Under the pieces are notes generated by a model, which did not search any database, was not told the DNA's origin, and saw nothing but the letters and a program-made list of their open reading frames with translations. A program made the translations under genes and the position numbers. From assembly GCF_018069705.1 (NCBI RefSeq), contig NZ_CP072943.1:1477260-1541259 (forward strand): 64,000 bases of DNA. The letters are read 5' to 3'. Source of the DNA: Aminithiophilus ramosus (GTDB taxonomy: Bacteria > Synergistota > Synergistia > Synergistales > Aminithiophilaceae). Shown one piece after another: positions 59,638 to 64,000 of this stretch (the first letter of the stretch is position 1; each line of letters starts with the position of its first letter).

Positions 59638-60492
59638 CTACAGATCTAAGCCTGAAACAATAACGTCAACTGACTTGACTGTTAGCCCTGTGAAATACTC
59701 TAATCCTGTTTTTATTCTTTTTTGTAACAATTTGGAAATTTCAATAAAATTTCTTGATCCAATTTTAATGAATATCTCTATGGATATATGTATATTGTCG
59801 TCTTCATTTTTTATTTTGTTGGATTCAATAGATAAAACTTGGTCTGTATGAATAGCAATATAGTTGACTATTTGGTTTAAAGCTTCAGGATCTATCTTTA
59901 GATCTCCATAAAAAGTAAAAGGAGGCCTAACTATTGTTTTTTCTCCATCTTGAGGATAAAGCGGCTGCAAGAATACTCTAAATTTTCCAACCAACTGACC
60001 AGCGAAGTTTTTTCGAACTTGAACTTGTGAAACAGGTATCACATGTTGTTTTTTATCTCTCCTTTCTTTTTTTGCTTTTTTTATTTCAGATGCAGTGGCT
60101 ACTTCTTGGATTGAAATATATTTTTCTGGATCAGGTAGATTTAACGTTTTTATTATCTTTAAAGCCATATCCTTGGACGTGGCTAGAAGCATAACTCGGC
60201 CACTTTGCTTTTCGAGGAAATTTTTGACTTGATTCTTGTGGTCTTTGTATTGAAACAAGGCTCTTCTGATTGCTTTTATCTGATTTTTTTCGGATTTAGC
60301 GCTTTTACCGCAAGCTATCCGGCCTCTATGTATAACAAGGCCATCATCAATGATAAAATCAACATCTAGATTTCGTGCGATAAGCTGAGCTCTTCTGCTC
60401 TTCCCCGTTCCAGCAGGTCCATGGAACACAATAAGACTAAGTTTGGGGTGATTTTTATCGTAAATATTGTTTATGGACTTATCTGACTCCAA
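59638..60492 (-). CDS. P-loop protein with C-terminal Asp23-like domain
   Basis: About 284 residues. A P-loop ATPase-like domain has Walker A GPAGTGKS at residues 25-32, followed by a strand VDFIIDDGLVIHRGRIACG. A charged, Lys-rich stretch (about 130-150) leads to a C-terminal region (about 195-284) whose strand-helix-strand pattern and ending, TGLTVKSVDVIVSGL, resemble the Asp23/Gls24 family. I do not recognise this combination as a named protein. Start codon is TTG, overlapping hisC by 14 bases, with GAGGAG close by. It lies between hisC and a uracil-DNA glycosylase in AT-rich DNA. The Asp23 assignment is an inference from pattern. Confidence 0.65.
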   Translation of the reverse strand: MESDKSINNIYDKNHPKLSLIVFHGPAGTGKSRRAQLIARNLDVDFIIDDGLVIHRGRIACGKSAKSEKNQIKAIRRALFQYKDHKNQVKNFLEKQSGRVMLLATSKDMALKIIKTLNLPDPEKYISIQEVATASEIKKAKKERRDKKQHVIPVSQVQVRKNFAGQLVGKFRVFLQPLYPQDGEKTIVRPPFTFYGDLKIDPEALNQIVNYIAIHTDQVLSIESNKIKNEDDNIHISIEIFIKIGSRNFIEISKLLQKRIKTGLEYFTGLTVKSVDVIVSGLDL

Positions 60493-61594
60493 GTCTCCTC
60501 AGTACCTTTCTAAGAGTCGCAACAAATCTCTCGTTTTCTTCTTTAAGGCCTACTGTGACTCTAATGTGATTGGACATGCCAAAATCAGAGCCGGGTCTAA
60601 CGATAATCCCCTCTTTAAGAAGTGCATCGCATATCAGATCTGATTTTTCTATTTTTATAAGCATGAAGTTGGTATGTGTTTGGCTGACTTTTACGCCCAT
60701 TTCTTTGAGAGCTTTTGTTGTCTTTTCTCGCTCTGATATTGTTTTTTCTCTAATATTAAGTATGTAATCCTGCTGATCCAACGCTACGACAGCTGCGGCT
60801 AATCCGGCTTGGGTTACGCTAAAAACCCTTCGTACTTTTGCATACGAATCTACAATAGGCTTGGGAGCAATGGCATAGCCAATTCGTAAACCAGCCAAAC
60901 CATAAATTTTAGAAAAAGTTCGGAGAATAACAACAGTTCCCAGTTGGCGGAAAAGATCAACTCCATTTAAATAAAATGGATCTGAAACATATTCCGCGTA
61001 GGCCTCGTCAATAATTAACAATGTTTGTTTGCTCTCCAGTTGATTAGAAAGCTTAATAAGGTCATCTCTGGCTACAAAAAGGCCTGTGGGGTTATTGGGA
61101 TTACATAAAACGACAGCTTTGGTTTTTGTGGTACAACTATCCGCCAACCCTTGAATGTTAGGCATAAGATCTTCGCCCAGGGGGACTTCAATACAAACAG
61201 CTCCTGCTGCAGTAGCTGAAAGGCGATAGAGAGAATAGGTCGGAACAGGAAAAACAACCTCATCGCCCTCATCGATTATCGCTTGAAAAAGAGAATACAG
61301 AACACCCTCGGTTCCCGTGCCGACCATGACTTCCGAAGGAGAAACGCCCCATTTTCTCGCAATAGCGCGCTTAAGGTGGTAAGCCGCGGGATCGGGATAT
61401 CGTGAAACATCAAGAGCTGCGTTAAGAACCGCCTCCCTGACCGGTTCAGGCAGGGGCCAGGGATTTTCGTTCGAGGAGAGTCGAACGACGTTGTCAAGGC
61501 CCAACTCCCTTTGCACCTCTCCGATCGGCTTTCCCGGACGGTAGGCCTCTAGGTCCACGAGAGATTTTCGTGTCAATCGATCCAACCAGGCCAA
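60479..61594 (-). CDS. hisC: HisC-like histidinol-phosphate aminotransferase
   Basis: PLP enzyme of fold type I. The product of about 371 residues has RLSSNENPWPLP near the N-terminus, GTGTEGVLYSL, LCNPNNPTGLFV, the DEAYAEYV strand and the PLP Lys in TFSKIYGLAGLRIGYA, with a C-terminal Arg in GIIVRPGSDFG. TTG at 61594 follows GAGGAGG by eight bases and lies just after the murA stop; the frame further upstream overlaps murA. No other his genes are near, so it may act on other aromatic amino acids. The N-terminal third is GC-rich and the rest AT-rich. Confidence 0.88.
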   Translation of the reverse strand: MAWLDRLTRKSLVDLEAYRPGKPIGEVQRELGLDNVVRLSSNENPWPLPEPVREAVLNAALDVSRYPDPAAYHLKRAIARKWGVSPSEVMVGTGTEGVLYSLFQAIIDEGDEVVFPVPTYSLYRLSATAAGAVCIEVPLGEDLMPNIQGLADSCTTKTKAVVLCNPNNPTGLFVARDDLIKLSNQLESKQTLLIIDEAYAEYVSDPFYLNGVDLFRQLGTVVILRTFSKIYGLAGLRIGYAIAPKPIVDSYAKVRRVFSVTQAGLAAAVVALDQQDYILNIREKTISEREKTTKALKEMGVKVSQTHTNFMLIKIEKSDLICDALLKEGIIVRPGSDFGMSNHIRVTVGLKEENERFVATLRKVLRRLGVR

Positions 61595-61607
61595 TCTTTT
61601 TTCCTCC

Positions 61608-62927
61608 TCACTGATGATTCGCGAAAGCTTCCGGCGTCTCGACGGGAAAGGATGCCTTCCCGTCGTCGTCAAGCACCGAGATCAGGCCGCCGATCTGTCT
61701 GATCTTTTCGACAAAAGCTTCATAGCCTCGCCACAGGTGGTGGACATCGCTGATGACCGTCGTTCCCCTGGCGGTCAGGCCAGCCAGGACCAGAGCCGCG
61801 CAGGCCCGCAGGTCCGTTCCCCGCACTTCGGCCCCATTGAGAATAGGCGTGCCCGTCACGATCGAGGTATTGCCCTGTAACTCAATTTTCGCTCCCATGC
61901 GTTTCAGCTCGCCGACGTGAAGAAAACGCGATTCGAAAACCGTTTCGTGAATGATGCCCGTTCCCTCTGCCAGGCAAAGGAGAACCATCATCTGGGGCTG
62001 CAAATCCGTAGGAAATCCGGGATAAGGCAGGGTTTTCAGCGTTACGCCGGAGAGAGGCCCGTCGGCGCGAACGGTCACGGACGATTCCCGGACCATGAGA
62101 GAAGCGCCCGCCTCTTCCAGTTTGGAAAGCAAGGCTTCCATATGTTCGGGAACGACATCCGTCACCGTGACCTCGCCCCCCGTCAGAGCTCCCGCGATGA
62201 GGAAGGTGGAGGCCTCCACTCTATCGGGGATGACGGTTATCGATCCCCCTTTGAGGCCATCGACTCCCTGAATGTGGATGGTTCCCGATCCGGCTCCTTC
62301 AATTGAAGCTCCCATAGCGACAAGGGCGTGAGCCAAATTGGTGATCTCCGGCTCACGAGCCGCATTCTCGAGGACCGTTTCTCCTTTCGCACAGGCTGCG
62401 GCCATAAGCAAATTCTCCGTGGCACCGACGGAGGGGAAATCGAGATAGATCCGACTTCCGCGCAAGCGCCCCGGTGCCGTGGCGTAAACGGCACCTCGAC
62501 GTATCTCGAGGTTGGCCCCCATGCGCGCAAGTCCCTTCAGATGAAGGTCTATGGGACGGCTGCCGATCGAGCAGCCGCCAGGCAACGGGAGGATTGCGCG
62601 TCCTCTTCTGGCCAGAAGAGGACCCAGCACCAGAGAAGAGGCCCGCATCTTTCGGACCAGAACGTCGGGCGTCTCATAGCGCCCCAGATCGCCTCCGACC
62701 TTGACGGTCATTCTTCCGCCGACATGTTCGACGCTTGCCCCAAGGTGACGAAGGAGGTCGGCCATGATCGTCACGTCCTCGAGCCTGGGGACGCGATCGA
62801 TCGACAAGGCTCCCTCCTGTAGAAGGAGAGCGGCGGCCATAACAGGTAGCGCTGCATTTTTTGCGCCCTGAGCTTTAACTACACCTGTGAGTTTAACTCC
62901 ACCCTCGACACACAATCTATCACTCAA
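61608..62927 (-). CDS. murA: MurA, UDP-N-acetylglucosamine 1-carboxyvinyltransferase
   Basis: First committed step of peptidoglycan synthesis, the target of fosfomycin. The product of about 439 residues has the KNAALPV motif with catalytic Lys near residue 22, the active-site Cys in LPGGCSIGSRPIDLH near residue 118, and the PYPGFPTDLQPQ loop near residue 300. The Cys indicates fosfomycin sensitivity of the enzyme itself. TTG at 62927 is preferred for spacing and family length; GTG at 62936 is an alternative. GC-rich, between AT-rich neighbours. Confidence 0.95.
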   Translation of the reverse strand: MSDRLCVEGGVKLTGVVKAQGAKNAALPVMAAALLLQEGALSIDRVPRLEDVTIMADLLRHLGASVEHVGGRMTVKVGGDLGRYETPDVLVRKMRASSLVLGPLLARRGRAILPLPGGCSIGSRPIDLHLKGLARMGANLEIRRGAVYATAPGRLRGSRIYLDFPSVGATENLLMAAACAKGETVLENAAREPEITNLAHALVAMGASIEGAGSGTIHIQGVDGLKGGSITVIPDRVEASTFLIAGALTGGEVTVTDVVPEHMEALLSKLEEAGASLMVRESSVTVRADGPLSGVTLKTLPYPGFPTDLQPQMMVLLCLAEGTGIIHETVFESRFLHVGELKRMGAKIELQGNTSIVTGTPILNGAEVRGTDLRACAALVLAGLTARGTTVISDVHHLWRGYEAFVEKIRQIGGLISVLDDDGKASFPVETPEAFANHQ

Positions 62928-62996
62928 ACATCTCACCCCTGATGCTCAGCGAAAAGCCGATGCATGATTATTTACAACTAAAATAGTTGATTGCAT

Positions 62997-63896
62997 CTAA
63001 ATTCCCAAAGCCACACCTAAAAACTTATATGCAGCCATATTGACTAAAAAATGAACTACAGACAAAATCAAAAGGACATAGCTCTGATTTAAGCCAAAAT
63101 CCAAAAGTACATGGTGAAAATGGCCTCGATCGGGTGAAAACGGAGATCTTCCACGCAAGAGGCGACGACACATAGCAGACAAAGTATCCAGAACGGGAAT
63201 GCCTCCCAATAAAACTAAAATAAAAACAAATTTAATACTTCCTAGAGAGAGAAAGGAAAAACAAAAATCATAAACGACTAAGGAAGAACATAAAAATCCA
63301 AGCAGAGTACTTCCTCCGTCGCCAAGAAAAGTATAAGCCCTTGGAAAATTCCATATTAAAATTCCGAAACACAATCCCAAAAGAGCCGACCACCATGGTC
63401 CGCCGCGATGTAAAAGCGATGCAAAAGAAGTTAAAGAAGCTAAAGATAGGGCTAAACCATTCATCCCGTCAATGAGATTAAACGCATTAGTCATGCCTGT
63501 TACCCAAAAAATTAATATGATTTTGACTAATAAATCTGTCTCAACCCGCCAAATCGAAACTGCAGCAGCTAGGAAATGAAAAATCAACCTAACTAGAGGT
63601 GGAACCGGCTTCATGTCGTCGACATATCCAATAACAAAAACAATTAGCGAAGCGGTAACTATTGGAGCAATATTGCGTCCTAAAATTCCAGCGAAGAGCG
63701 CCCAAAAAATAAATCCTGAACTTAAAACTAATCCAGCTCCCCGCGGTATTACCCCCTGATGAGATTTTCTCCCGCCAGGAGAGTCCAACATTCCGTATTG
63801 AGAGGCCAAACGAACGGAGAGAGGAGTTAATATGGAAGACCAAAAAAACAAAAATAATCCAGATATAAAATGATTATCTAGAATAAAATTCGACAT
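62997..63896 (-). CDS. wecA: WecA/TagO-like undecaprenyl-phosphate glycosyl-1-phosphate transferase
   Basis: Starts glycan synthesis by placing a HexNAc-1-phosphate, usually GlcNAc, on undecaprenyl phosphate. The 299-residue protein has about ten membrane helices and the family motifs GYVDDM near residue 90, NAFNLIDGMNGLA near 137, FLGDGGSTLLGF near 190 and the late DRGHFHHVL. The GHFHH ending favours WecA/TagO over MraY. It would provide substrate that the LCP protein in this window might ligate. ATG at 63896 has only a weak ribosome site. AT-rich. Confidence 0.9.
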   Translation of the reverse strand: MSNFILDNHFISGLFLFFWSSILTPLSVRLASQYGMLDSPGGRKSHQGVIPRGAGLVLSSGFIFWALFAGILGRNIAPIVTASLIVFVIGYVDDMKPVPPLVRLIFHFLAAAVSIWRVETDLLVKIILIFWVTGMTNAFNLIDGMNGLALSLASLTSFASLLHRGGPWWSALLGLCFGILIWNFPRAYTFLGDGGSTLLGFLCSSLVVYDFCFSFLSLGSIKFVFILVLLGGIPVLDTLSAMCRRLLRGRSPFSPDRGHFHHVLLDFGLNQSYVLLILSVVHFLVNMAAYKFLGVALGI

Positions 63897-63898
63897 AA

Positions 63899-64000
<102 letters not shown>

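Larger units (their letters stand above)
57500..61270. other. AT-rich block 4 (cdsA to the 3' two-thirds of hisC)
   Basis: Covers cdsA, uppS, the glycosylase, the P-loop/Asp23-like gene and part of hisC. It ends at about 61260 inside hisC, after which GC-rich murA follows. Confidence 0.78.

Noticed and set aside
62975-62989. CAACTA/TAGTTG hairpin between murA and the WecA-like gene
   Set aside because: Six A/T-rich base pairs with no T run; too weak to call a terminator.

Overview
The window looks like a chromosomal segment of an anaerobic, amino-acid-fermenting bacterium, most probably a member of the Synergistota (Synergistetes). This is inferred from the mix of Firmicutes-like gene orders (rplU-prp-rpmA-obgE, rapZ-yvcK-whiA, uppS-cdsA-dxr-rseP-ispG), an L27 with a cleavable N-terminal extension, arginine deiminase and histidine ammonia-lyase genes, a molybdopterin locus with two moeA genes, and an AmmeMemoRadiSam locus. 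No rRNA, tRNA, CRISPR array, prophage or insertion sequence is visible. About 57 protein genes fill nearly all of the 64 kb. Translation often begins at GTG or TTG behind a strong Shine-Dalgarno sequence, and many neighbouring genes overlap by a few bases.

Layout. 1-7441 (+): the distal part of a division and cell-wall (dcw) cluster, murG (cut by the window edge), murC, murB, an FtsQ-like gene, ftsA, ftsZ and a SPOR-domain gene. 7476-12884 (+): molybdenum/tungsten cofactor genes moeA, moeA fused to a binding-protein-like domain, moaA, moaC and a MogA/MoaB-type gene with an unassigned N-terminal region. 12892-17751 (+): rapZ, yvcK, whiA and an archaeal-type glycogen debranching enzyme. 17899-20956 (+): glycolytic gap-pgk-tpiA with their own promoter, closed by a perfect 21-bp terminator stem. 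21258-32406 (-): xseB-ispA-dxs-tlyA-nadK-recN followed by rplU-prp-rpmA-obgE-nadD-LCP-rsfS. 32499-32690 (+): rpmB alone. 32687-39337 (-): mltG-yqeH-tldD-ftsK-thiN. 39520-43407 (-): amrB/amrA fusion, amrS and hutH. 43492-49883 (-): nadE-yebC-ruvC-ruvA-ruvB-DUF2905-spoIID-queA. 50035-50457 (+): nikR. 50486-64000 (-): upp (cut by the edge), wecA-like, murA, hisC, a P-loop/Asp23-like protein, uracil-DNA glycosylase, uppS, cdsA, dxr, rseP, ispG, speE, arcA, argF/arcB and a 52-residue zinc-ribbon protein.

Functionally the window holds much of the machinery for envelope growth: lipid-II and undecaprenyl-phosphate supply (dxs, dxr, ispG, ispA, uppS, murA/B/C/G), division (ftsQ/A/Z, SPOR, ftsK), and glycan trimming and attachment (mltG, SpoIID, LCP). 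It also carries ribosome assembly factors (obgE, rsfS, yqeH, tlyA, prp), DNA repair (recN, ruvABC, xseB, UDG) and NAD synthesis (nadD, nadE, nadK).

The most striking feature is a compositional mosaic. A GC-rich background with C/G-ending codons is interrupted by at least five AT-rich blocks (about 2453-3550, 10560-12590, 13190-17390, 57500-61270 and 62930 to the end) with A/T-ending codons. Several switches fall inside single intact reading frames (ftsQ-like, mog, rapZ, glycogen debranching enzyme, hisC), as expected of recombination between divergent homologues or, as an artefact, of chimeric assembly. Other points of interest: rseP appears to start at CTG, so an ATG/GTG/TTG-only annotation would cut off its catalytic HEGGH motif; a P-loop domain is joined to an apparent Asp23-like domain; and the stop codons of rpmB and thiN share a CTAG in the loop of a terminator hairpin. 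I found no wholly new multi-gene system that the sequence alone can demonstrate.
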